From the NCBI GenBank assembly GCA_964007475.1, contig OZ023274.1, positions 88,001,213-88,065,212 of the forward strand: a stretch of DNA of 64,000 bases, read 5' to 3'. Position 1 is the first letter of the stretch, and every line of letters begins with the position of its first letter. The stretch is from Hybos culiciformis (taxonomy: Eukaryota; Arthropoda; Insecta; Diptera; Hybotidae). Positions 37,303 to 48,622 of the stretch are shown here, piece after piece. The position numbers were made by a program, and so were the translations under genes. The notes under the pieces were generated by a model, which saw only the letters and a program-made list of their open reading frames with translations, was not told the DNA's origin and ran no database searches.

Positions 37303-40300
37303 TCAGCCAGCTTTAATGGTTCATGTAACTTGTGTGGTGTGACGTGTAACATAGAGGACTTATAAGTTGGAGAAAATGGAGATCAATTTTATGATGACGT
37401 AATTTCACCATATTGTAATCGGCTTTTGGATATTAGTCGCCTAAATTTTTTTTTTAGCTAACATAAAGTTTTTGCTATTAAGATTAGCGGAAAAGTTTTT
37501 GAAGAATTGTTTATTACACAAAATTGACACACTCATTATAATTAGTTAATCCATTGATAACATTGAAAATTTATTTACATCTCTAATTATTTGTAGAACT
37601 CTGAATGTTTTCATATTAAAAAAGTTATATACCTACCTTACCTTTAACTTATTCCTTTGTATACATTATACGAAATCTTGTCTCATTTCACTATGTATTT
37701 TACAAATTTTGTTTTAGACAACAGACTGAAATAGATTCTGAAATAGAATGTACGTAGTCGTAATCAACTGAATAGAATAGAATAGATTTTTAAAATATAA
37801 ATAAAATATTTGAAATTGAAAATTTGCAGTGCTTGTAATTGTGACTCGGCCAGTAATTAACGTCTTTAAGCTTTAACTAACAACGGCTAACGGCTTTCAA
37901 TAATTTCAGAAATTTTCACCATAGGGTGTGTATTTATTTGTTTTCATTTTTCAATTAAGAAAAAATTAAATGTAAAATTTATTTTTATTTTAAAAAATAA
38001 AAATATTTTTTCAAAATTAAAATTAATTAAAAATTTTGGTAAAAATTGATTAAATTCATGGAATTTTCGTAATAAAAAACAAAATTTCTGGACAGAAAAG
38101 TGCAGCAAACCTGTGAAAAAAAAAGTTGATCAAATTTTTGGAGAAGCTTGAAAAAAATATTTTACAAAAAAAGTTAAAAGAAAAACTAAAAGGCGCCTTT
38201 TTATTTTTTATACTTTTTTTTTTTTTGCAATAAAATATGAATTTAAAGTGTTAAATAAAAATTTAAAAAAGAAATTATAAAAATTGAGAATAATAATTTA
38301 TCAAAATTTTGGTAAGTTTTTTTAATTTTAAATTAAAATAATTTTGTTTGTTTTGACTTTTTTTTGTTGTCTTGTCAATTGTCATGTCACCTTGTCGTCG
38401 TCGTTGTCAGTCGTCAGTCATTGTTATGTTAACATGAAGACGGAGATTTTTTAAATTTTTAATTACTGTCGACCTAATAATGTATAAATTTTTTTTTATA
38501 AAATTTTAAATTACCCATTCTGAATTTGAATTGAAGAAGTGAAACAATCAATTCGATTCAAAAAAAAAGAATACCTGCCTATCTACCTATAATTTAACAC
38601 AAGAACTTAAAAAATGATTTATACTCAGTTTGGAACCATTCATAAGAATCTTATATTAAAATCATATTTTCCTTTCCATTCGATTGAAACCGAAAGTGCA
38701 TATTCATTGATTTTCATTAAAAAATTATTTTAAAACTTCACGATCTATCCGTAAGTTCATAATTATTCTCTTAAACGAGCACAATCATCATATGATGTCA
38801 TCATTATTATTCAAATAATTTTGTCACTTTGAACTTATAATCACATAGCCACCTATTTATATTATGTTGAATTAATTTTTGATAATTTTCAAAGTTGGAA
38901 TACCTACCTATGTTTAATAAAAAAAAAAATTCGATCTAATTTAAAGCATTAAAAAAAAAAATTTAAAAATAAAAACTCAATCTAAAAAAAATTAACTTTA
39001 TTTATTTCTCTTATTTTGTTAAAAAAAAAAAACTTACTTTAATATTCCAATTTCATTGGAGAAGAGAAATAAATTAAATTTATATACCTACATAAAATAA
39101 TATACTTATCTACATACATACCTACCTACCTCTTTTTTTTTTTTTTTTATATAAAATTTTTTACAACATCATTTTATATATTTCTCATCAGTTCGAATTG
39201 TATTCTTCCAACGATTAAAACGTATCCGCGCTTGAATTAATTTTAATAAAAAATTTTTTCTGTATGTACCTAATATACCTATATTTTCTTTTCTTTTCAT
39301 TTTTTTTTTTTTTTTGTTCCAACATTTTTGTTATTTTTTCAAGTCCAAATACCTTTTGGTATTGAAAAAATAAAAAAGAAAAATATTAAAAAAAAAATAA
39401 GAAAAAAGATATGTGTATCTTTTTTAGCACATAGGAATTTTTTTTTTTTTTCGAATAAAGTTGAAAAAAATAATGTTCTTTTTTTATTAAAAAAAAAAAA
39501 AAACAAAAAAAGAATAAAAATAAATATAAAATAAATATAATAAATATAATAAAAATAAATACATAAATTTATTTATTTTTTTATTTTTGTTTTTAATATA
39601 GAAATATTTTCAGTATATTTGTTGAAACGTATGTTTGAAAATAAAAATAAATAAATAACTCGATAAATAAATAAATAAAATCTAATCTTAAATATAGATA
39701 AAATAATTAAAAAAAAAATATATTTTGATTTTAAAGCTAATAGTATAAAGTTATTTAATATCAAAAAATAAAAATAAAAATAAAAATTCAAGGCTACTTG
39801 CTTGTACCGAAAATTATTAAAGCTAAGCAAATAGAAAAATAAGAATTGAAAATTATAAAGTTTGTTTTACTGAAATCTCCTTTCACTCTTTTTGATTGAA
39901 TTGAAAAAAATAAAATAAAAACAAACACAATTCACAATTCGTTTGCTTTGAAAAAAAAAAGCTTTGATTATTTTTAAATTTTTTTTTTTTTTCTGAATTA
40001 AGCGATGATTTCATTTCGTTGAATCAATGTTACAGCGGCATAATAAGTTCAAGTATTTTATTTATTATTGAATATTTACATCAGATACTTAATTGTGTTG
40101 TTTAAGGCAGTTTTCTTTCATAGTTCTGAGAATTCACGGAATCAAAAAAAAAAGAAATATTAATAAATATTGAATACCTACTTGTAATCTCTTCAAACGC
40201 ACAACTGCTATTTTATAGGAACCCGATAACGACAAATTTTTTTGGGATTATTTAATTCAAAAATTGCATAAACATTACTTCACAACTAAAGTTTCCTCTG

Positions 40301-42499
40301 AATAAGCAAGAATTATTATTGTCAATTCAGTTCTGGTGTGACATAAAAAAAAAATTTTTTATTATTTACTTAAAGAAACTATATTAATATGAATATTTTT
40401 TCGTTAAGTAAATATATTTATTAATTCATAAAATTTAGGTTAAATGAAAGAAAAACAGAAAAAATAAAATTATCGACTAAACAAAAATTATTATTATTAT
40501 TATTATTTAAAATTTTATTTTCTTATTATAATAAACAAGTGTCTCTTTTTTTTTCTGATTTATTATAAAAATAGAATCGTTTTTATTAATATATCTACTT
40601 AAGAAGAAAATAAATATATAGAAAAGAAATTATTTTCATCTAAAGGTAAATTTGTGTAAATTGATTTTACTGTTCATTGTAATTTTATGCACACAGTGTT
40701 CCTTCTATTTGGAATTTTCGAATCATTGTTGAAGGTATGTTGTTTTTTATTTTTAAATTTATATATTTAGGCGCCGAAAATTTTAAAACTTATTTAAAAA
40801 AAAAAAAAAAATAGAAATTTTGTTAGTCACTTTTGTCGTGAAATTCATTATTTTGACTGTAAATTAATAAGGTTGAATTTGTTGTAATGCAATAAAATAA
40901 ATAATAATATCTGGTTATTGTACTATAAGATAACTTTTATTACCTTGCTTTATATCACAGACAGTTCGTACTTCGACATTATATCAAAAAAGTTGTAGAT
41001 TTGAACTTAATTGGTTCTATGGTTACGTTGCATACAAATAATATATATATATTTTTTAATATTGAAATATTTTTAAAGAAAATTTAAAGTTTCCTGTGAG
41101 CAATTTAAAAAGAAAAATTAAATTTATTTAATTTAAAAGAAAATTTAACGTTTCGATTAGGTATACAAAAATTTAATTTTAAAAATTGACTTATGTGGTG
41201 TTATGTGTAGACTTTTATGAGCAGTAAAAAAGCAAATAAATATTAATGATAGCAATCTAAAATGTTATGCACACAATTTTTGAATTCAATTTTATTTTTC
41301 TTTTTTCATAATTAAACTTAATAGGTCACTTATGGGCAGTGGTCGCCTAACAACAAAATACCGTTTATGTGTAAAATTATAATATTATAACGATTTCATT
41401 ATTTTGAATGTGTGTTAACCACTTCAAAAAAATAATAATAAAAATAAATAAAATTAAATAAAATAGTCACGGAGAATACGTCGTCATCGCTTATATTATA
41501 AAAGATCAAATTTATCTAAAAAAAAAATTGATAATATTATGCGCGATAATGTTTTATGAAAAAAAAAATTTATATTCGAAAGTTCATACCTACAAAAAAA
41601 CATAGTTTTTTTCTTTAAATTAAATTTTTAAATTTTCTTAATGAATTCAACGATGTCATCTGAATAATATTTTAATTAATTTATCTTTTATGAAATTTAT
41701 ATTAAAATGGTAAGAAAGAACATTTTATGTGAACGTTTTTATTTAATTTTATAAAATTTGACCCCTTTTTTTTTGTTTTTTTTTATTTTTATTAAATGAA
41801 AAAGCCTGTTATTTTATATGGCTATAAAAATATTATCGAGAGACATAAACGGTCACTGACTTCATATTATTCACGGTCGTTGGAAATCTGTGAAAAATTA
41901 CATTAAAAAAATTAATAGTAAATTTTTATTAGAAACTATGCATTATTACTAGTAGTTATAGTAGGCATAGGTCGGTATAATGTACTTATATGGAAAAAAT
42001 TATTCCTACATATACGAAAAGTGTGTTTAGAAATTGAAAAATTGCATTAAGTAGGTACTTATTTATATTTTATTTTTCATTTTAAATTTAAGCTTATTAT
42101 ATTCATTTTAAATAAAAACTTTTAATATAATATTATTCAATTTATAATGGAGTAAAATTTTATTCTCTTATATTATTCTTAATATAAAACTTAATAAACA
42201 TAATTGAAGAAAAAATATCTCTCCTACATTAAATTAATATTATATATGGTTAAATCAATTTAATAATTGGTATGTCCTCCAAAAACATTAGATACATAAC
42301 TATCTTATGTCATTTTTTCTTTTCATCATGATCAAAATCCAACCCCTATTAATTCTTTGAATATTTATAAAAATCGATGTTAGAACTAGGTAGCTACCTA
42401 CCTATTTTTTTGGAAATTATTTTCACTTAAAATATCATTAATTTTCTTTTGTCTTATATATAGGTATACGTTTATTTTGACGTTTATTTTAATACATCA
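37303..42499. other. AT-rich spacer with promoter-like patches and T/A-rich tracts
   Basis: A patch at 38355-38445 rich in GTC trinucleotides (CTTGTCGTCGTCGTTGTCAG and following) contains TCAGT initiator matches. It is followed by very T- and A-rich DNA from 38,450 to 39,830. A second patch near 39185-39240 also has an initiator-like CATCAGTTCG. These resemble untranslated first exons of a plus-strand gene, and a candidate exon is given at 40687-40734. A (TTA)n microsatellite lies at about 40488-40508 and GAATA repeats at 37770-37788. The lysine/phenylalanine frames at 39328-39534 and 39573-39830 are products of A/T runs. Confidence 0.4.
40687..40734 (+). CDS. Candidate short first coding exon, hydrophobic start
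   Basis: An ATG at 40687 opens 16 codons (MHTVFLLFGIFESLLK) ending in phase 0 at a good donor, AAG followed by GTATGT (GT at 40735-40736). The peptide resembles the beginning of a signal peptide. Upstream DNA has promoter-like patches at 38.4 and 39.2 kb. No matching downstream exon was recognised up to 54 kb. An untranslated exon with a chance ATG fits equally well. Confidence 0.2.
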
Positions 42500-42546
42500 G
42501 GTTTTACCGAGGGGTCAACCACCAAGGGAATACTTGTATTTTGCTT

Positions 42547-42704
42547 CGGCAATAACGGCAATAAGTTGGCAATACAGGGAATAATTCAATTACTTGCGGC
42601 AATAAAGCAATACAGGGGAATTTTTGGCAATACAGGGAATTTTAGGCAATAAATTGGCAATAAGAGCAATAAATTGGGAATACGAGTAATAGTTTGGCAA
42701 TATT
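42547..42704. repeat. Left GGCAATA/GGGAATA subterminal array
   Basis: About a dozen GGCAATA, GCAATA and GGGAATA units with 4-12 base spacers, all in the same orientation. They lie within the 2 kb hAT-like element just inside its left inverted repeat. In related elements such arrays are transposase-binding sites; that role is inferred here. Confidence 0.75.
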
Positions 42705-42762
42705 TCATCTATAATGTCATAATTATACACAATACATTAACATTTTCTAATAAAAAAATTAA

Positions 42763-42900
42763 CAGTGCGTTCCGAAACTGAGAATATTTTAGAAACTGAA
42801 AAATTATTTTAATTTCTAGGATTTCTAGTGTTGGAACGACACGATTTCACAGCTGTTATTTTACATGTTTTCAAATAATTTCAGTTTGGGAACGCATTCT
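42763..42900. mobile_element. Nested 138 bp TTAA-flanked MITE
   Basis: TTAA flanks both sides (42759-42762 and 42901-42904). The left end reads CAGTGCGTTCCGAAACTGA. The right end, read inward, reads AGAATGCGTTCCCAAACTGA. These are imperfect inverted repeats sharing TGCGTTCC and AAACTGA. The insertion interrupts the left part of the 2 kb hAT-like element, so it is younger than that element. There is no coding content. Confidence 0.6.
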
Positions 42901-43284
42901 TTAAGTATTGCTTTTTATGTAAATATTGCAAATGTATACTTTTTACAGAAAATATTCTACATACTACAAACAAATAGAAAAGAAACTACCGTTACTGCCA
43001 CAACGCTCCTCCTAATCAAAGATAACTAAGTAGCTTTGGTTCTAATCAAGGAATAAATCACTCTGATATTTGTGGAACAAAAGTTGATATTGCAATATAT
43101 TTCCATACAAATTTCTACCTAAAATATATTTCCAAACAAAACACTGAAAAAAAATTTTTTTTTTCAAATAATTTCTATGAAAAAGTATATTTCTTATCTA
43201 ACTTATATATTTTTTATGAAGAAATATATTTCTTATCGAAAAATCAATAACTACCAAAAATATATTTTTCAAATAATTTGCATT

Positions 43285-43428
43285 GAAGAAATATATTTTG
43301 TTCACAAATAACTATGAAGAAATATATTTCTACACAAATAACTAAAGAAATATATTTTCTACACAAATAACTAGGAAGAAATATATTTTCTACACAAATA
43401 AAGAAATATATTTTCTACACAAAATAAC
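43285..43428. repeat. Minisatellite-like GAAATATATTTTCTACACAAATAA repeats
   Basis: Five degenerate copies of a 25-33 base unit built from AAGAAATATATTT followed by CTACACAAATAAC occur in tandem with variable gaps inside the 2 kb element. Weaker copies extend leftward to about 43080. Confidence 0.7.
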
Positions 43429-44407
43429 CAATTTGTGAAAGCGAAAGGAGACAAAGAATACTTTTTTTTCATTCAATCAGCCCAAAAAAAAAAAATAATA
43501 ATAATTATAATAAGTATTAATCATAATATTAAAAAAAGTTATTGTAAAATATTAAGTAACTAAGTCTATAAATATTAAGTAAGTTTTTTTTTTATAGGTA
43601 GCATTTTTTCTTTTTCTTATGCCGTCAAAGTATTATAATTTACTACCCAACATGTATAACAATTTTTTCTGGCAAAAATTATTTTTCGAAAAAATTACTT
43701 AATTGAAAATTATTTTTATAAAAGTTCAATAATACTGCAGAACAAATTTCTTCTTCATGGATGCTCCAGAGACCTCACTATAATTTTTGAATCCTCACCC
43801 AAAAGTAAGTTAAAAACGATACTTGGTTCGTTTGCATCAGCTCGAATTTTTTATATGGACCAATTGCAATTTTTCATGCTTTTTGATGTATATATTTGTA
43901 CATTTGTACTCATAAGTCGGTAACAAGTCATCGAAACACTCGGAAACACCATTTACTTTATACCAATGGAAAGCTGTTCTAATTACCTCTCCAACGACAT
44001 CATTGAAACCGCCCAAGCATTTCGAATTTAATGCTCAAATAATAAAAAAAACCCAGTCCGGTCACTTTTTCAAGCATTAAAGGCATTGTAACTAATATTA
44101 TAAATTTTTGTTTTACTTCGTTAAATTATAGAAGACAATCTCACTTTCATTTTGATACCTAAACATTGATGATCGGTTGAAAATTACGAAAGCTGTAGAG
44201 AGACATTTATCCAACATAGTCAATTTGAAATCGCAAGGAAAATTTATACTGAAAATCTGCTGAAATACTAAAATTAAGATTTCTCGGCTATTTATAAACC
44301 GATTTTCAATTTTTTTTTATTGAAATGCATCTACTTGATGAGAGCATTCTAATTCTGTTGATAACGAGTTCAAAAATCATTCGTAGATGGGGCTACAAGT
44401 CACATAT

Positions 44408-44513
44408 GACAATATTTGGGAATATTGGCAATATTTGGGAATATTGGCAATATTGGCAATATATTGGCAATATGGCAATAAATACGGTTTATTGCCGAAA
44501 TTGGGAATACTTG
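44408..44513. repeat. Right GGCAATA/GGGAATA subterminal array
   Basis: Alternating TTTGGGAATATTGGCAATA units condense to TATTGGCAATAT and end at ATTGCCGAAATTGGGAATACTTGC. Most units have the same orientation as the left array, so the arrays are direct while the 15-base termini are inverted. Confidence 0.75.
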
Positions 44514-44552
44514 CATTTTTATTTAAGATGTGGTTGACCCCTCGGGTTTTAC

Positions 44553-47500
44553 ACTTAATGCAAAAAAAAAATCATTCTTAATATTTACTTTCGTAAACAT
44601 TAATCAATTTATAAGGGTCAATATTTTTATCTTTTTAATCAGATTATAGACTTAATAATATCGTAAGTTTCTGTTTCACTTTAAAATTCTGTAAATTTAA
44701 TTTACATAATATAGAATAAATCGTGATTTGAAGTGTGAACATTAGTTAGTAGTGTCAATTTTTTTTTTTTTTTTTATACTTAAACGAAATTGATACTTTT
44801 CAACTTTTTAATTTTAATCTCTAAATAAAATATGTATCAGAAAAGAAGGGTTGAAAGAAAAAATGCAAGCTGAGAAATTTAGTAAATACACATAATTTAT
44901 AACTGAACTATGCAATAAAAATGTATTATTTAAGTAAGTAAATAGTGTGACGAAACAAAATAAAAAACGAAATGAGTTCAATAAATATGTGACATATTTA
45001 GGACAAACAATTTTTGTTTTAATTTTAAAACATTTATTAATAAAATATTGAATGAAAATATTTTAGTTTTTTTTTTTGTTCAGTTTCAAAAATAATATTG
45101 TAAACATTGGATATTTATTTATTTATTTTTTTTTCTTCTTATTTTGAGAAGTGTTTAATATTTGTATAAAATTATATAGATCTTTTTTTTTTGATGTTGA
45201 TGTTTTTTGGAGCTTATGTCATCATTTTTAAAAATAAACTCACGTTTTGAATAAGAAATAAAATTAAAAATTCGAATACCTACAACTTTTAAATGTTTCT
45301 CTTCGTTTATTATATTCATTTAAAATTAAATGAACAAAAAAAATTTTTTTTTTTTTATATTTTTAATAATTTCTTTTTCATAATATTCTTTCGGTTTTAT
45401 TGAGAAAACCAATATATGTACCTACCTAAAGTAATAAAAAAAAAAATATATATATTTATAAGAAGCTTAAAAAAGAAGAATAAAAAAAATTATGTTTGAT
45501 ATATTTTTATTTCTTTATTGAAGACAAGAAAATAAAAAATTGTGGGTAAACAAACTATAGGTATTATAAATGTTAAAAAATTTAAATGTAACGTCAACGA
45601 GAAAATAAAAATTTTTACTTTTATCTTGAAGTTCTCGAAAACTCAAATTAATTTTAATTGTGGCTTATTTTAAATGTCATAAATTGATACATATGGTATG
45701 TATATGGTCCAACCCAGCGGTTTTCTTAATCATCACTTGTGCCATGATTCTGATATTTAATTATTGTTGGAATTTCATTTATTCGAGTATGTAGTTGGAA
45801 AATTAAAGCTCAAACCATAATTTTATGAACATAAATCATAAGTACTTACATGTAATTTTTTTCCCAGAGAAGCACTTCGGAAACGATAAAAAGATGCGTT
45901 AAGCTGAAAAATTTAAATGTCTAACGAAATAATTGATAGTCCAACTTAGTCTTTAAGAAAAAAGTGAATTCTTTTAAAATTGTCTTGACTAATTCACTTA
46001 AAAATCAATACTTTATTTTATATATAGATACATTATGTTAAGCGGGAAACTAGTCACATCATCATGCTAAAAGATCTAAAATATTTTCAAAAAGATTATG
46101 ATTGTTGTACCAAATAAAATAATTTCAAGAGATTAAAATAATTTAAAAAAAAAATCGTTATCACTAAATCGTATATTATATTTAAAAGAAAAAAAAAAAC
46201 ACATTATATTTTAATTGATTTTCTATAAATCTGTTTTTTTTTTTTCCTTGTATGTAACGTTCTTTTTTTCCAATATATATTTTTTTTAATAGGAGTGATA
46301 TAAAAGAAGCACTGTTAAATAAACATTTATATTGAATAGAGAAGCAGCCATAAAATAAAAAGTTGAATTTCAGCTTCTCCAAAGAAATAATGAAGCTTGT
46401 TTATTTCTCACATTAATAGTCACTGTTTTATTTTTTATTTTATTTTTTTTTGTATCTTTCTACCTTCAATATTCAATAAAACATTAAAACATAATATACT
46501 TAAGTTAAAAATAAAAATATATATATACCTTTTTTGTACATAATAAGAATATATACATATTTTATCCGATAATGGTTAACATAAAATAACACATAAAGTT
46601 TTTTTTTTAAATATACCAATAATACATAACCTATGATATTATATACTTAATATGTGTAACTACATATTTATAATTAAAATTTTTATGTATATTTTATCGA
46701 AACATGCTTGATCCAAACAAGTTAAAAATTATCTCTTTATAACTTAAAAAAAAAAAAAAAATTGAAGAGAATTAAATAAAAAAAATTTTTTTAACTTTTA
46801 TGTAGTTAAGATTTTTGTTTTGAACATTTCTTGTTGATTATTATGGAAAGTCAACAAAATGTGCAAATGTAAAATGAACAAAAATATTTAAAAAAAAAAA
46901 AGTTTAAATGCTTCGTTTTAGGAGAAGTATGGCGTCATTAATGAAAAATCTAGGTCAAAAATGTTATGCCATATTTTGTAAATATAGAAAAAGCCGTAAA
47001 TTATACTGTAGAGAGGTTTCGAACTTCACACCTTCATATGATGGAAAACATTTTAAATTTAATTGTTACATTTAATGTAGCTTAGGTATGATGTAAGTTA
47101 ATTCGAATTTTTTTTTTCTCCTATTCACTTAGTTACCGAATTCATTATCATTTGACCACACCCAATCTCGATTGTAAAATGTTAAAACTTACAATGTTCG
47201 ATCATCAATAACAGATACCAGTGCTTATTTTAGATAGACTGTCGTTTAAGAAATATAATATGATCTCACTCCAATTTTGTTCTGGAAATTAAAAAATATA
47301 ATATATCGTGTCATGATAAGAAAAGTTAAATTATAAATAATTATTCTTAATAATTTTAGTCTTTTATGAAATTTTTAATATTTGTGAAATTATTAGGCTT
47401 GACAACATTCACAATAATTGCCTGTTTATGATTTTCAAGCTTATAAAAATAATTTTATTTTTATTTTTATAAATCGCGTAATTAAAAAAATTTATTAACT

Positions 47501-48290
47501 TCCAACTTTCAAATAAATAATTTTGTTTTTATCAATAAAATCGAATTATGTGTCTCTTTATTATCTCTTTTTAAATTGAATTTTTTTTTTCTAACGCATG
47601 AAATACATATTTTCAAATAAAATAGGAATTGTGTATAAGTATACATTATGTATAAACAACATAAAAGTAATAAAATATTATATTTGTACATACTTCAATT
47701 GTAGAAACATTTCTTTCGTTGATAAACTATGTGTAAAAAAAATATTTAAGTTACAAGTAATTGAAAAATTGACTGAAAATATGTTTTAGAAAGGTGTGGT
47801 CTTTTTTTTTCAAATTTAATTTAAAAAAAAAAAAATTTTAAAAGTCCACAACCTATTTTTATTTATTATTCAATTTGTTTGGAAATATAATAATTGTTGT
47901 GAATTGAAGATTTTTTTTTTCTTTTCGAAAATAATATTTTAATCTTATTTATTGTAATTTTTAAGTTTTCAAAATTATTTGATTTGGGAAAACAAAATCC
48001 ATCATTAGGTCGAAAAAAAATAAATTAGAAACTATGATTTTCACCATTTTACAGTCGAAAATTAATAAATAGATATTGTTTTTAACGCAAAATATTATTC
48101 TTAAAAGCTAATTATAATGGGTATAGAAAATATTATCAAGAAGTATAATTAATCAAGCTATTTGAGTGTGATATTTAAAATTCTTCATACTGTAGTTATT
48201 TGTATTATTAGATAATTATACTTTATAAATTAAATATTTGAGTATTTTCGAATTTCTGAGAAATCGGCTTCGAAATCATATTCTTTCTAG
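44553..48290. other. AT-rich spacer, nothing supported
   Basis: Long A and T runs and TA-rich stretches. The open frames at 46182-46382, 47509-47691 and 47598-47789 overlap one another on opposite strands and have chance composition. No TIR element, RNA gene or conserved frame was seen. Confidence 0.6.
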
Positions 48291-48297
48291 GTTATTA

Positions 48298-48615
48298 CAT
48301 AAAGGAAGTATAAATAGAGGAATTAGTCACATACAAAAAATGCTAATAAAAATAGTGAAACAAAAAATCCATATCACAACCCCATGAGCTTTTTTTTTGT
48401 ATTTTTTGAAAATTCCACTCTCACAAATGCTCTTAAAACTTCAAAAATAACAATAGTTCTATACAATTTTTAAAGTTTTAAAGGCTTTTGTGAGAGTGGA
48501 AGTCTAAAAAAAACAAAAAAAAAGCTCATGGGGTTGTGATATGGATTTTTTGTTTCACTATTTTTATTAGCATTTTTTGTATGGGACTAGTTCCTCTATT
48601 TATACTTCCTTTATG
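48298..48615. mobile_element. Fold-back MITE, 318 bp, nearly all inverted repeat
   Basis: The left arm (about 48298-48445) and right arm (about 48470-48615) are reverse complements over almost their whole length with only a few mismatches, leaving a loop of roughly 25 bases. The terminus is CATAAAGGAAGTATAAATAG. The flanks GTTATTA at 48291-48297 and 48616-48622 form a 7-base duplication (8 bases, GGTTATTA, if the outermost base is assigned differently). That fits a hAT-like or related cut-and-paste element. There is no ORF. A transcript through it would form a hairpin of about 145 bp. Confidence 0.85.
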
Positions 48616-48622
48616 GTTATTA

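Larger units (their letters stand above)
42508..44544. mobile_element. hAT-like non-autonomous element, 2037 bp, with GGCAATA subterminal arrays
   Basis: The ends are perfect 15-base inverted repeats: CGAGGGGTCAACCAC at 42508-42522 and its complement at 44530-44544. They are flanked by a perfect 8-base duplication, GGTTTTAC, at 42500-42507 and 44545-44552. The 8 bp target duplication points to hAT. Just inside each end, GGGAATACTTG(T/C)ATTTT occurs in direct rather than inverted orientation. It is accompanied by dense GGCAATA, GGGAATA and AATATTGGC repeats (42547-42704 and 44408-44513). The centre contains AAGAAATATATTTTCTACAC repeats (about 43285-43428) and a nested MITE (42763-42900). No transposase frame is present. 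The two overlapping frames at 44325-44581 simply translate the repeat. Confidence 0.82.

Noticed and set aside
37130..37342. 70-codon plus-strand ORF
   Set aside because: It crosses the right terminus and target duplication of the hAT MITE. Its composition is Phe/Asn/Lys-rich and has no domain.
39328..39830. Lys-rich and Phe/Ile-rich ORFs on both strands
   Set aside because: They are translations of poly(A)/poly(T) and AAATAAA repeats.
44325..44581. Two overlapping plus-strand ORFs rich in Gly-Asn-Ile-Trp-Glu-Tyr
   Set aside because: These are direct translations of the GGGAATATTGGCAATA array at the right end of the 2 kb element.
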